From: a bacterium
GTDB taxonomy: Bacteria > Eremiobacterota > Eremiobacteria > Baltobacterales > Baltobacteraceae
DNA: 25,861 nucleotides
Reading direction: 5' to 3'
Assembly (NCBI GenBank): GCA_021784715.1
Contig: JAJYHP010000027.1
Location: 1-25,861 of the forward strand
Positions 1 to 10,201 of the stretch are shown in pieces (within the stretch, counting starts at the first letter, position 1; the number at the start of each line of letters is the position of its first letter). Under the pieces are notes generated by a model. It was given only the letters and a program-made list of their open reading frames with translations, was not told the origin of the DNA and searched no databases. A program made the translations under genes and the position numbers.

Positions 1-101
1 AAAGCGAACTTGTTCGCACGCCCCACCGCTCTACTGGTACGACGACGACTTATATACTCAATAAAGAACGACGGCTTACATGCAAGAGGACGTGAGTAAC
101 T
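1..101. other. Region upstream of dnaN
   Basis: No gene is complete here. The stretch contains a perfect inverted repeat at 4-17 (GCGAAC-TT-GTTCGC) and an AT-richer segment around 50-66 that includes TATACT at 53-58, a possible -10 element without a convincing -35. A GAGGA at 86-90 lies 11 bases before the GTG used for dnaN. By common bacterial gene order dnaA would be expected just to the left, so this may be the end of a dnaA-dnaN intergenic region, but no DnaA box close to TTATNCACA was found in the 101 bases visible. Confidence 0.4.
4..17. repeat. 14-base inverted repeat before dnaN
   Basis: GCGAAC and GTTCGC are exact reverse complements separated by TT. The half-sites resemble those of a Gram-positive-type LexA box (GAAC-N4-GTTC), but the central spacing is 2 instead of 4, so it is not a canonical SOS operator. 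It could be a protein-binding palindrome or a chance arrangement in GC-rich DNA. Confidence 0.3.
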
Positions 102-1220
102 GTGAAGCTATCCTGTGAGACCAAGGAGATCTCGGCCGCCGTCGGTGCGGCAAGCAAAGTCGTAAACGCGCATACGACCGTGCCGATTCTTTCCAACGTA
201 CTCATCCAAGCCGAGAACGGCTCGGTCTCGGTACGTGCGACCGATCTCGAGCTGACGCTCGAGCAACGGGTGAAAGCGGAGATCGAAGAGCCCGGAAGCA
301 TCACGGTGCCGGCGAAACTCTTCGCCGGCTATCTCGCGAACCTGACGCAAACTTCGAAGCTCGATCTCAGCGGAACGCCCAATCGCGTCAGCGTGAAGTG
401 CGAGCGGACGAACTACGATTTTAACGCGCTCCCCGGCGAAGAGTATCCGCCGCTTCCCGCTGCCGTGAAGGGCGCGCAATTTTCCCTCTCCGGAAAACGT
501 CTGCGCGAAGGCATCGATGCGGTCATCTTTGCCGCAGCGACCGAAGAGGCGCGCGGCGCGGTGATGATGGGAACGCTGCTCGAGATCGAAGGCGACAAAT
601 TAACGATGGTCGCAACCGACGGCTATCGGCTCGCGCGCTACGAAACCACGCTCGACGAATCGCCCGGCGGACACGAGCGCTTTATCGTCCCGTCGCGGGC
701 GCTTGCGGAGACGGCGCGCAACCTCTCCGGTGCCGAACGCGTCAGCGTCAACGTCTTGGGCGCGCAGAACAACCAGCTGCAGTTCTCCGCCGAAAACGCC
801 GCGGTAACCGTGCGGTTAGTCGACGGACAATATCCGAATTACCAGCAAGTGATTCCCGCGAAGTTCGACCGGAAGATCACCGCGAGCGTTCCCGCACTCG
901 TCGGCGCGTTACGCCGCGCCGAGCTCGTTGCCGGCGACCGCGCTTCGATGGTGAAGATGAATCTCTCTAATCACACGTTGATCGTCACCGCGAACTCCGA
1001 ACGCTCCGGAAACGCCTACGAAGAGATCGAAATCGAGCAGGAAGGCGACGATCTCACGATCGCGTTTAACGCGCGCTACATGATCGAAGTCCTCAATCAC
1101 GTGAAGAGCGCGCAATGCCGGATCGAATTCGTCGGCCCGCTCTCGCCGGCGGCTTTAACGCCGGCCGAAGCAACCGAAGGTGCGTCGCAGCTCTACGTGC
1201 TGATGCCGTTGCGCCAATAG
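102..1220 (+). CDS. dnaN: DNA polymerase III subunit beta (sliding clamp)
   Basis: A 372-residue protein that forms the ring-shaped dimeric clamp tethering DNA polymerase III to DNA in the cytoplasm. The length is typical of the family. The N-terminus has the usual start of domain 1 (MKLSCET near residue 1, TTVPILSNVLI near 26-36), the middle carries the ATEEARGAVMMG and ATDGYRLA segments, and the C-terminus ends in YVLMPLRQ, close to the family's conserved YVLMPMR tail. The start is GTG at 102, with GAGGA 11 bases upstream; no better in-frame start is present inside the window. recF follows after 4 bases, the classical dnaN-recF arrangement near a chromosome origin, which implies co-transcription. 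Confidence 0.97.
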   Translation: MKLSCETKEISAAVGAASKVVNAHTTVPILSNVLIQAENGSVSVRATDLELTLEQRVKAEIEEPGSITVPAKLFAGYLANLTQTSKLDLSGTPNRVSVKCERTNYDFNALPGEEYPPLPAAVKGAQFSLSGKRLREGIDAVIFAAATEEARGAVMMGTLLEIEGDKLTMVATDGYRLARYETTLDESPGGHERFIVPSRALAETARNLSGAERVSVNVLGAQNNQLQFSAENAAVTVRLVDGQYPNYQQVIPAKFDRKITASVPALVGALRRAELVAGDRASMVKMNLSNHTLIVTANSERSGNAYEEIEIEQEGDDLTIAFNARYMIEVLNHVKSAQCRIEFVGPLSPAALTPAEATEGASQLYVLMPLRQ

Positions 1221-1224
1221 CGCG

Positions 1225-2328
1225 ATGCGCATCACGCGCATTACGTTGGCGAATTGCCGCAATTACGGCGAGGCGACGATCGAACCGCAGGCGGGTCTCA
1301 ACGTTTTCCTCGGGCGAAACGCGCAAGGGAAAAGCAATCTGCTCGAAGCGATCGGCTTGCTGGGAACCGGGAAATCGTTCCGCACCTCACGCGAGGTCGA
1401 GATCGTCCGCGAGGGGTACGGGCTCGCCGCCGTGAGCGCCGAGGCGGTCGTACGTTCGGGAAACGTCACGCTCGGCTGCACGATCGCGCGAGGCGAGCGA
1501 ACGACACGAAAAACGCTGACGATTAACGGCCGGGCGGTGCGCTACGCGCATTTTCTCGGCAAACTTCGGGTGGTGAGTTTTGCTCCCGCCGATCTGGCAT
1601 TGGTCGTCGGTGCGCCGGGGTTGCGACGCGCGTTTCTCAATCTCGCTTTGGCGCAAGAGCAACCGAACTACTACACCGCACTCGCGATGTATACGCGCAC
1701 CCTGCGGCAGAAAAACGCGTTGCTTCGCGCCGGCCCGCCCTACGACGAAGAGCTCTTCGCGATCTACGATCGCACGATGGTCGAGCGCGGCGCGCGCATG
1801 ACGCTCGCTCGCGCGCAGTACGTGCAGGCGCTCGGGCCGCACGCGCGGGCCGAGCACCTGCGTTGGAGCGCCGGCGAAGAGCTCGAACTGAGCTATAGCA
1901 GCGCGATCGGGTACGAAGTCGGCGACGATGAAGCCGCGCTGCGCGAACGCTTCGAGCGCGCGCTTGTTGCGGCGCGTCCGCGCGAACGCGCGCGCGGCAT
2001 CGCGCTGGTGGGGCCGCATCGCGACGATCTCACGCTCGCGCTCGACGGCCGCTCGCTCGCGGAGTACGGTTCGCAGGGGCAACACCGCACCGCACTGCTG
2101 GCGTTGAAGATCGCCGAATATCGAGCGATGGCAGCGGCGACCGGGGAGGCTCCGCTCTTACTGCTCGACGACGTGCTCTCCGAACTCGACCCCGATCGTG
2201 CCCGCCGCTTCCTCGAAGGGCTCGGCGGCTTCGAGCAGGCCTTCGTCACCGCGACCCATCTCGAGCGCAGCCTACCCGACGCAGCCGCATTCTCGATCGA
2301 GAACGCGCAGGTCGAGCGCATCGCATGA
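1225..2328 (+). CDS. recF: DNA replication and repair protein RecF
   Basis: A 367-residue SMC-like ATPase that helps load RecA at single-stranded gaps. Visible motifs are the Walker A loop GRNAQGKS at residues 30-37, an ABC-type signature region around GSQGQHRTALLALK, and the Walker B segment LLLLDDVLSELD followed by the D-loop. RITLANCRNY at the N-terminus is the usual RecF opening. The gene starts 4 bases after dnaN without its own clear ribosome-binding site, so translational coupling is likely. Its stop overlaps the ATG of the next gene (ATGA at 2325-2328). Length and motif order match the family. Confidence 0.96.
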   Translation: MRITRITLANCRNYGEATIEPQAGLNVFLGRNAQGKSNLLEAIGLLGTGKSFRTSREVEIVREGYGLAAVSAEAVVRSGNVTLGCTIARGERTTRKTLTINGRAVRYAHFLGKLRVVSFAPADLALVVGAPGLRRAFLNLALAQEQPNYYTALAMYTRTLRQKNALLRAGPPYDEELFAIYDRTMVERGARMTLARAQYVQALGPHARAEHLRWSAGEELELSYSSAIGYEVGDDEAALRERFERALVAARPRERARGIALVGPHRDDLTLALDGRSLAEYGSQGQHRTALLALKIAEYRAMAAATGEAPLLLLDDVLSELDPDRARRFLEGLGGFEQAFVTATHLERSLPDAAAFSIENAQVERIA

Positions 2329-3176
2329 AGTTTACGGCGCTCGGCGAGGCGTTGCGCGGCATCGACCTCGGCACCCCGATCGGCGATCCGCTCGGGATCC
2401 TGCAGACGCACTGGGGGGAGATCGTCGGGATTGCGCTTGCCGGGCACACCTATCCGCGCGCCTTCGCCGGCGGGGAGCTCACCATCGTCGCCAGCTCGAA
2501 CGGCTGGATCGCCAACCTGGCGTGGCTCGAAGAAGCGATCCTCAAGCAGCTCGGCGTGCACGGCTACGAGGTCGAACGCCTGATCTATCGCGTCGGCCGT
2601 ATCCCGGGGCGCAAGGGACGCCTGGAGCCGGGGGCTTCGGGGGCAGCGGGCCCGGCCAATGCGCGATCCGCGCCGCGCGAACCCCGCGCTCCAAGCAAGG
2701 ACGCCAAAGAGGCGCTCGCCCGTCTTCGCGCTGAAATCGAGGCCGACCGGCGGGCAAAAGCCGCCCTCGGGTGGAAAGCATGCAGTCGATGTGGAGCGCT
2801 CGTCGCGCCCCACGCCGGGACGACCTGCGTCCTCTGCACGCTCGCGACCAGCGAGCAGCGCACCCGAACGCTCGCCCGCCTGCTCTTCGATGAGCCGTGG
2901 ATGAGTTTCGAGCGCGCGCACGTCGCGGTAACCGGGCTGACGCGTGAGGACTTTTCCAGCGTGCGCCGCGAGTTGTTGCGCCGTTGGGGAGATATCGTCA
3001 ATCGGCTCACGCGAGGGCGCGGGACTCCCATCGCGGATCGGGAGCGGGCGGTCGCACTTGCGTTCGTCGCCCTCAAGACCGGCCGCGTGCCCGACGAACT
3101 CGCTCCCGCGACGTTGCGAAACGAGTTCGGGGACGAATTGTACGCTCGACTCTTTGGAACTGAAACGACAAGATAG
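2325..3176 (+). CDS. dciA: DUF721 (DciA-like) protein with internal zinc ribbon
   Basis: A 283-residue protein in the position between recF and gyrB where DUF721 genes commonly lie. Residues 1-95 look like the DUF721 domain (LQTHWGEIVG near 26-35, then SSNGWIANLAWLEE and ILKQLG). DciA proteins of this family help load or recruit the replicative helicase. A charged, proline-rich linker (about 96-147) leads to a Cys4 motif, C153-x2-C156-x11-C168-x2-C171, which looks like a zinc ribbon, and then to a helical, basic C-terminal part (about 175-283) that I do not recognise. Simple DciA proteins are much shorter, so the zinc ribbon and tail are additions. Start and frame are firm because of the ATGA overlap with recF. 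The DciA role is inferred from domain and position. Confidence 0.7.
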   Translation: MKFTALGEALRGIDLGTPIGDPLGILQTHWGEIVGIALAGHTYPRAFAGGELTIVASSNGWIANLAWLEEAILKQLGVHGYEVERLIYRVGRIPGRKGRLEPGASGAAGPANARSAPREPRAPSKDAKEALARLRAEIEADRRAKAALGWKACSRCGALVAPHAGTTCVLCTLATSEQRTRTLARLLFDEPWMSFERAHVAVTGLTREDFSSVRRELLRRWGDIVNRLTRGRGTPIADRERAVALAFVALKTGRVPDELAPATLRNEFGDELYARLFGTETTR

Positions 3177-3179
3177 GTT

Positions 3180-5078
3180 ATGGCAACAGATTATACCGGC
3201 GAACAGATCGAGGTATTGCGCGGGCTTGAAGCCGTGCGCAAGCGCCCGGGCATGTATATCGGCAATACCAACGAACGCGGCTTGCACCAGCTCGTCTATG
3301 AAGCGGTCGATAACTCGGTCGACGAAGCGCTCGCGGGCTTTGCAAAAAACGTCGCCGTAACGCTCTATCGCGACGGTGCGTGCTCGGTGGAAGACGACGG
3401 CCGCGGAATCCCGGTCGACATTCATGCCGAAGAGGGATTGCCGGCAGCGGAAGTCGTGATGACGGTGCTGCACGCCGGCGGTAAGTTCGGTAAGGGCGGC
3501 TACAAAGTCTCGGGCGGCCTTCACGGCGTGGGCATCTCGGTCGTCAACGCGCTCTCGGAGTGGATGCTGACGCGCGTTTATCGCGACGGCCACATCTACG
3601 AATTGCGATTCGAACGCGGCGTTACCTCGCAGAAAATGAAGAAGGTCGGCAAGACCGATCGCACCGGCACCTATCAGCAGTTCAAGCCGGACATGGAGAT
3701 CTTCGAGACCGGCGATTTCCACTGGGATGTGCTGCAGAAGCGCTTACGCGAACTCGCCTTTCTCAATCGCGGCCTGCAGATAACGCTGCGCGACGAGCGC
3801 GGCGAACAGGTCCGCGAGCGAACCTACAAATACGACGGCGGCATCGTCGAGTTCGTCAAGTATCTCAACGAAAAGAAAGACGCGCTCCACGAGATCATCG
3901 CGGTCCACCACGAACGCGACGGCGTCGATATCGAAGTTGCGCTGCAATACACCGACAGCTACAGCGAGCAGATTTTCTCCTACGCAAACAACATCAACAC
4001 CATCGAAGGCGGCATGCATCTGCTCGGCTTCCGCACCGCGATTACCAACGCGGTCAACGCCTCGGCGCGCAAGCGTAGCATCCTCAAGGATTCCGACGGC
4101 AACCTTTCCACCGACGATTGCATGGAAGGGCTCACCGCAGTCGTCTCGGTGAAGCTCGCAGAGCCGCAGTTCGAAGGACAGACGAAAACCAAACTCGGTA
4201 ACGCCAAGGTGCGCAGCATCGTCTACGGTCTCCTCAACGAACGGCTCGAGTTCTTCTTCGAAGAGAACCCGAAAGCGTCGCGCGCGATCATCGATAAATG
4301 CATGCAGGCCTCGCGCGCTCGCGAAGCGGCGAAAAAAGCGCGCGACCTCTCGCGGCGCAAGAACGCGCTTGAAGGTTCAGGGCTCCCCGGAAAACTCGTC
4401 GACTGCAAAAATCAAGACCCGCGCGAAAGCGAGATCTTCTTAGTCGAAGGCGATTCCGCCGGCGGCACGGCGAAGGGCGGGCGCGACCCCGACAAACAAG
4501 CGATTCTTCCGCTTCGCGGAAAGATCATCAACGTCGAAAAAGCGCGCTTGGATAAAGTGCTTTCGAACGAAGAGATTCGGACGATGATTACCGCGCTTGG
4601 CACCGGTTTCGGCGACGAATTCGATGTCGGTAAACTCCGCTATCACAAAGTCATCATCATGACCGATGCCGACGTCGACGGTTCGCACATTCGCACGCTG
4701 CTGCTGACGTTCTTCTACCGCCAGATGAAGCCGCTCATCGAGCAGGGTTACGTGTATATCGCGCAGCCGCCGCTCTACGGCGTTCGCAAGGGCAAAAAAC
4801 AATGGTGGGCGTTTAACGAAGCCGAACTTCGCGACATCTTCGGCGGTGCCGATCCCAAAGATTTCACCGTGCAGCAATATAAAGGCTTGGGCGAAATGGA
4901 TGCCGAGCAGCTCGCCGAGACCACGATGGAGCCCGAACACCGTCGGCTCGTCCGCATCGCGGTCGAAGATGCCGTCGAAGCCGAGCAGATCTTCGTCGAT
5001 CTGATGGGCGATAAAGTCGAGTCGCGCAAGCAATACATTTTCGAGTACGCGAAAAACGTAAAGGCGCTCGACCTCTAA
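3180..5078 (+). CDS. gyrB: DNA gyrase subunit B
   Basis: A 632-residue ATPase subunit of type II topoisomerase, which introduces negative supercoils together with GyrA. The GHKL ATPase has YEAVDNSVDEA (general base E41, N45), DDGRGIPVD (72-80) and the glycine-rich lid SGGLHGVGISVVNAL. The Toprim domain has EGDSAGG with E423 and the metal triad D496-x-D498-x-D500 in TDADVDG. The C-terminal end GLGEMD...QLAETTM...YAKNVKALDL is standard. Length is that of the short (non-enterobacterial) GyrB. Next to dnaN and recF, GyrB is favoured over the paralogue ParE. gyrA, often the next gene, is absent; instead an envelope gene follows 55 bases later. Confidence 0.96.
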   Translation: MATDYTGEQIEVLRGLEAVRKRPGMYIGNTNERGLHQLVYEAVDNSVDEALAGFAKNVAVTLYRDGACSVEDDGRGIPVDIHAEEGLPAAEVVMTVLHAGGKFGKGGYKVSGGLHGVGISVVNALSEWMLTRVYRDGHIYELRFERGVTSQKMKKVGKTDRTGTYQQFKPDMEIFETGDFHWDVLQKRLRELAFLNRGLQITLRDERGEQVRERTYKYDGGIVEFVKYLNEKKDALHEIIAVHHERDGVDIEVALQYTDSYSEQIFSYANNINTIEGGMHLLGFRTAITNAVNASARKRSILKDSDGNLSTDDCMEGLTAVVSVKLAEPQFEGQTKTKLGNAKVRSIVYGLLNERLEFFFEENPKASRAIIDKCMQASRAREAAKKARDLSRRKNALEGSGLPGKLVDCKNQDPRESEIFLVEGDSAGGTAKGGRDPDKQAILPLRGKIINVEKARLDKVLSNEEIRTMITALGTGFGDEFDVGKLRYHKVIIMTDADVDGSHIRTLLLTFFYRQMKPLIEQGYVYIAQPPLYGVRKGKKQWWAFNEAELRDIFGGADPKDFTVQQYKGLGEMDAEQLAETTMEPEHRRLVRIAVEDAVEAEQIFVDLMGDKVESRKQYIFEYAKNVKALDL

Positions 5079-5133
5079 GAACCGCTCCGGCGGCGGGGGC
5101 TGCGCTCTCTCGGGGCGCATAGTGGAGGGAAGA

Positions 5134-8100
5134 ATGCGCACGCGACTCGCCGTGTCCGCGGCGGCCATCCTCCTCCTCATCGCTCTCGCCGTCGCGCGCG
5201 GCGCGGTGCTGGCGCGCTTGGGAATCGAGGCGCTCGGCTCGCTCGCGCTGGGCGGGAACCTGCGCATCGCCTCGATCGAGCGCGCCGGCACGAGCTTCGA
5301 TCTCCACGATCTCCGCTTCACGCAAGCGGGCACGCTCGTCGCACGGATCGCCGACCTGCGGGTCGGCTTTCGCTTCCGCGATCTCTTGCCGGGCAGCCGC
5401 CATCGGTTCGGCATTCGCAGCCTCGAGATCGACGGCGCGCGGATCGCCGTCGTTCGGCTCCCCGACGGCCGATTCGCGCTACCGCACCTGGCGTTCGCGA
5501 GCCCAAGCTACCCGCAGCCGCCGAACCGCGTCCCGATCGCGCTGCAGGTGCGCGTGCGCGATGCATCGCTGCGCTTCGCCGATACGCTCGGCGATGCAGT
5601 CCGCGTCGGTTCGATCGACGCCACCGGGAGCTTCGATTCCGCCGGGCGCAGCACGCTTCGCGCGAGTGGCCGCATGCTCGGCCCCGGAGGCTCGCGCCTC
5701 TCGCTCGTCGGCGGCGCCGACGCAGGGCTCCACCTCGCGCGCTACCGGCTCGCCGCGCGCTCCGTACCGCTCGCTACCGCGCTGCGCGTCTTGCTCGGCC
5801 CCGGTTCGAGCGTGCGGTTGCGTACCGGTTCAGCCGAAAATCTCCGGGCGACGCTCTATGCGATCGGCGCTGGCGGCCGCTACCATCTCGACTTGCAGGC
5901 CCGGCTCCTCGGCGGATCGATCCAACTGCCCGGCCTCAGCCTGCCGGTCGAAGGGCTCGCGGGCCCGGTCGCGCTGCGCGAGGGTGGGCTCTATCTCGGG
6001 CATATCACTGGCGATCTCGCGGGGATTCCCATCGCCGCGACCGGCAGCATCTTCGATTGGGGGGCGCCGCAACTGCATATCGCGTTCTCGGGGAGCGGGC
6101 GTACCGAGGCGCTTGCGAAGGCACTGAGCTGGCTGCGCGGTCAACCGCTCCACGGAGAGCTCGATTTCGGCGCGCTCGCCGAAGGGCGCGTCGATGCCCC
6201 GGTACTTCGTCTCCGGGTTCGCGCGGCAAAGATGCGCTACGGCAGCTATGCGGCCGGGCGGCTCGGGGCGCACGCGATCTACTCCGACGGGCGGCTCGCG
6301 ATCGCTCGGGCGCATGCCGAGTACGGGAACCTGCAGCTCTCGCTGAACGGCATCATTCGTACCGGCGAGCCGGTGCGCAGCGATCTCCTCGTCCACGGCG
6401 ACGGCAACGCCGCCGATCTTCCCGTCGTCGGCGAGCTCCTCGGGCGCGAGCCGCTCCGCCTCGAACTCGCCGTTCTCGGGCGAGGGGCTGCTTTTGGAGC
6501 GTGGGGCAGCGTGCTCGCGCGCAACGACGCGCGGCGCGCGGGGGCGTTGATCGCGCTGCAGAGCAGCGGCGCCGGCTCGATCGCTCCGGTCTGGTTCCAG
6601 CGCGGCGGAGCCTCGCTTCTCGGCGCTTACGCTCGCCCGCCGCATGGCGCGGGCGTCTTCTGGGTGCGCGCCCGCTCGCTCGATCTCCAGCTTCCTGCGC
6701 TGCCCGCGCCGCTTGGGGCTCCGCTGCTGCCGCCGTTCTCCGGACATCTCGCGCGGCTCGATCTGCTCGGCGGCGGTCCGGGGCGCGTGCTCGTCGGCAG
6801 CGCCGCGTTTCAGGGGTTGACGCTCGCCGGGGTCCCGTTCGCGGGGCTGCGTTTCTCGTCGGCGGGAGCGCTGCCGGAGATCGCGCTCGGCGCAATCGGG
6901 CTCCTGGGGCAGCTTCTCCGGTCGCGGCGCGCTCGAAACGCAGCGCGTCGTCGTCGTCGGCTTGGCGCGGATTCGTCCGGGACGGCTTCCTTTTCCGCCG
7001 GGGCTCGCCTTGCAGGGTGCGCTGAGCGGGCCGATCTCGCTCGCGCTCGCGCCGGATTCACTCGAGGTCGGCAGCTCCGGAATGCGCGGGGAGGGGCTTG
7101 CGGTCGACGGCGTTCCGGTGACGCGGCTGGCGGGCTCGGTCGCCTACAACGGCAGCGAACTCACGGTGCACGGCCTCGCCGCCGAGTTCGCCGGTGGGCG
7201 CGCCTTCGGCTCGGGGACGCTCGCGCTCGGCCCCGGAAGCGATGCGCTCTCGATCGTCGCCTCGCAGATCGCCGCTGGGCCATTCCGGCGTTTTGGGTTG
7301 CCGCTCGATTCCGGACGGATCGGGGCGCGCGGCGAGCTCGGTTTCGACGGGAAGGCGCTGAGTTATAGCGGTGGCGTGGTGCTCTCGGGGGCGCGGAGCG
7401 GGCGCTTCACCATCGGGGCGGTCGGCGATCTGCGCTACGGAAACGGCAACCTCGCGCTCGCTGGGGCGACCGGTGAGCTCTCCGGCGCGGTCGGCTCGAT
7501 CGCCGGCTCGCTGCGGGGGATCGGCGGCGGCAATCCGCGCATCGCGGCGCACGGCAGCATCGCGGCGGCGCCGATCGCCCCATTGCTCGACGCCTTTGCG
7601 ATTCTCCACCCGCCGGTCGGAGGGGTGGTCTCCGGGCCGTTCACGCTCGGGGGGTCGCTGAAATCGCCGCTGGCCGATGCCGATCTCACCGGGCTCGGGC
7701 TCCATTTCAACGGACAGGGTATCCGCCGCGCGAGCGGCAGTATCGCGTTCTCCCCGCAGCGCATTGCGCTCGCGGGCGGGCGCTTGCTCGTCGGCTCGAC
7801 GGCGGCGCGCGCCGACGCTGCCTACGGCACTGCGGGCGCGCGGCTCGCGCTGAGCGCCCGGAACGCCGATCTCGAAGATTTCGACGATCTTTTCGATACC
7901 GGCGATACCCTCGCCGGGCGCGGGAGCGTTGCCTTCGATCTTCGCAGCGATGCACGTGCGCTCGGCTCGCAAGGGCGCTTCTCGGTCGTCGGCCTGCGCG
8001 TGCGCAACCTCACGCTCGGGGCGGCGACCGGGCACTGGAGTAGCGCTCGCAACGTCGTTTCCGGGGTGGTCAGCGATGCCGGGCCCTTCGGTGCGCTCGC

Positions 8101-10201
8101 CGCGACCGGGAGCGTCGCTGCGCACCCGGCACCGAACTGGCGCTCGGGACTGCTGCATGCACGGTACGATCTGCGCGCGACGCTGAGCGGGCTCGATCTC
8201 GCCACCTGGATCGCGGTGCTCGATCTGCCGCGGATCCCCGCGACCGGGCAGGTCGATGCGACGCTGAGGCTTCAGGGCTCCTACCCGCACGTTCGCGCCC
8301 AAGGCAACGCGGCGCTGCGCGCCGGCACGCTCTTCGGCTTCCCGATCGAAAAACTCACCCTCGCCGGGCGCAGCGACGGCAGTAATGTCGAGCTTCAGGG
8401 CGTCGAGCTCGCCGCGCCGGGGCTCGACGCGCGCGCGAGCGGGAGCTTCGGCGTCGCCGCCGATGCACCGATCGCGCTGCAAGGTTCGGCGAGTTCGAAC
8501 GATATCGCGGGCATCGTGTTGCGGCTCGCGCACCGCAGCGTCCCGGTAACCGGGAGCTTCGAGAGCACCTTCACCGTCGCGGGCAGCCGGCGCCATCTCC
8601 GTCTGCGCGCCGGCTTCGATGGCCGCGCCGTCAGCATCGCGGGGGTGCGCGTCCCGAGTCTCTTCGGGTCGCTCGCCTACGCCGGCGGCCGGCTCGAGCT
8701 GCAGAACGCGGGCGCCCGCTTCACCCGTGGCCGCGTCGATCTCTCCGGAGCGTTGCCGATTCGCCTGCGGCCGTTTGGCATCGGGCCGGGCACCGCCCCG
8801 GTCGATGCCTCGCTGACGGTGAGCGACCTCGACCCCGGGCTCGCGGCGCGCTTTCTCGGAAATGCAACCGAGCTCGGCGGGCGGATCGACGGCGTCGGGC
8901 AGCTCGCCGGGCGGCTCGGCGACCCGACGCTCGCCGGGCGCTTTACCCTCCGCAACGGTACCTACCAGAGCGACCTCGAGCGCGTCCCCCTCACCGGGAT
9001 CACCGGCACGCTGCTCTTCGGGCGCAAGCACGCGCAGCTCGTCGGGCTGAGCGCCTTCGCCGGGCCGGGCCGGCTGCTCGGTACGGGGACGCTGACGATC
9101 GGCACCGGCGGCGCGCTGCGCTACCAGGCGCAATTGCAGGCGCTCGGCGCGACGCTCTCCTCCTCGGTCTTCGGCGGCGGTACGCTCGATGCCGATCTGC
9201 GCCTCGCCGGGCAGAGCGGATCGCTCGCGAAGGTAAGCGGCACGGCGACGTTGCGCGACGGCGTGCTGCCGTTCATGGCGTTCGCCGGCGCATCGGGGCT
9301 CGCAAGCGGGCATCTGCCGTTCGATCTTGCTTTCGATGTCGATATCGCGCTCGGCCCCGGGGTGCGCGTTCGCGGCAGCGGCTACGGCGCGGGGCTCGAT
9401 ATCGGTGCGACGGGCAGCGCCAAACTTGCCGGGACGCTGCGGTCGCCGACGCTACAGGGGCGATTTATCTCCACCGGCGGATCGCTGGTGTATTTCGATC
9501 GATCGTTCCGCGTCGACGATGCGACGCTGCGCTTTCAAGCGAGCAACGGCGTGATGCCGATGTTGACCGCAGCGGCATCGGCACAAGTCAGTAACCCCGA
9601 CCCCAATCGCGCCCGCAACCCGTTCGGAAGCGCGAAAGTCAGCATCGCGGTGCGCGGTCCGCTCGACGCGCTCGACGTGCAACTCAGTTCGGAGCCGAGC
9701 TATCCGCGCGAGCAAATTCTCGCGTTGATCGCACCGTTCGGCGGCGTCGTCGGTTCCGCGCAATCGTTCGGCGTGAGCTCGGCGGCACCGTCGGTCGGCG
9801 AAGAAGCGTTCAATCTGCTCAACGCACAATTTTCGTCGGCGTTGCTCGGACCGATCGAAAGCGCGCTCGGGCGCGGGCTCGGGCTCAGCGATCTCAGCTT
9901 GAATCTCAGTTATACCGGCGGCGTCGCGGTGACCGCGCAACGAATACTCGGCAAGAAATTCAGCGTTGCGTATTCGACGAGTTTCGGAACGATCACGCGA
10001 CAGTCGGTATCGCTGCAATTCGTGCCGAGTCGTCGGACCGTCGCAAGCCTGACGTTCTTTACCGTGATCGGCTCGCCGCAATTGCTCAACACGACGTTCG
10101 GCACCGGTTCGAACCTGTTGTACTACGGCTCGGCGTTGCCCGTCGGCGTCGCGCTCAACGGCACCAACGGTTTTAGTTTCACGCTCGAATTACGGCCGTA
10201 A
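5134..10201 (+). CDS. tamB: TamB-like translocation and assembly module protein, interrupted by a frameshift
   Basis: A very long envelope protein, about 1,690 residues once the frame is joined. Residues 1-25 form an N-terminal membrane anchor, followed by a long AsmA/TamB-type beta-rich region full of short Gly/Ala/Leu repeats. The C-terminal DUF490-like domain includes YFDRSFRVDDATLRFQ and SSEPSYPREQILALIAPFGG, a TamB hallmark. TamB proteins bridge the inner and outer membrane and are implicated in lipid transport and outer-membrane protein assembly. The start is ATG 5134, because GGAGGGA at 5124-5130 is a good ribosome-binding site for it and overlaps the alternative GTG 5122. The first frame is sensible to about 6893 and would otherwise run out of family likeness to a stop at 7368. 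The second frame is sensible from about 6893 to 10201. Dropping one A at 6893/6894 joins them. Annotation pipelines would split it into two genes. Confidence 0.8.

Noticed and set aside
50..58. Possible DnaA box (TTATATACT)
   Set aside because: Three mismatches to TTATNCACA-type boxes and no cluster of similar sites in the 101 bases available.
80..118. Short upstream frame MQEDVSNCEAIL overlapping the dnaN start
   Set aside because: Only 12 codons, no ribosome-binding site and no sign of regulatory design; more likely chance.
1893..3722. 609-codon open frame on the minus strand
   Set aside because: It lies opposite recF, the DUF721 gene and gyrB, all with clear motifs. Long antisense frames are expected in GC-rich coding DNA and its translation is Arg/Ala-rich with no recognisable motif.
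5079..5133. Terminator between gyrB and the TamB-like gene
   Set aside because: Small stems are possible (TGCGC 5101-5105 with GCGCA 5115-5119), but the loop is large and no T-run follows.
7058..9313. 751-codon open frame on the minus strand
   Set aside because: It is antisense to the TamB-like gene in the most GC-rich part. The translation is low-complexity Arg/Ala/Glu/Gly without domains.
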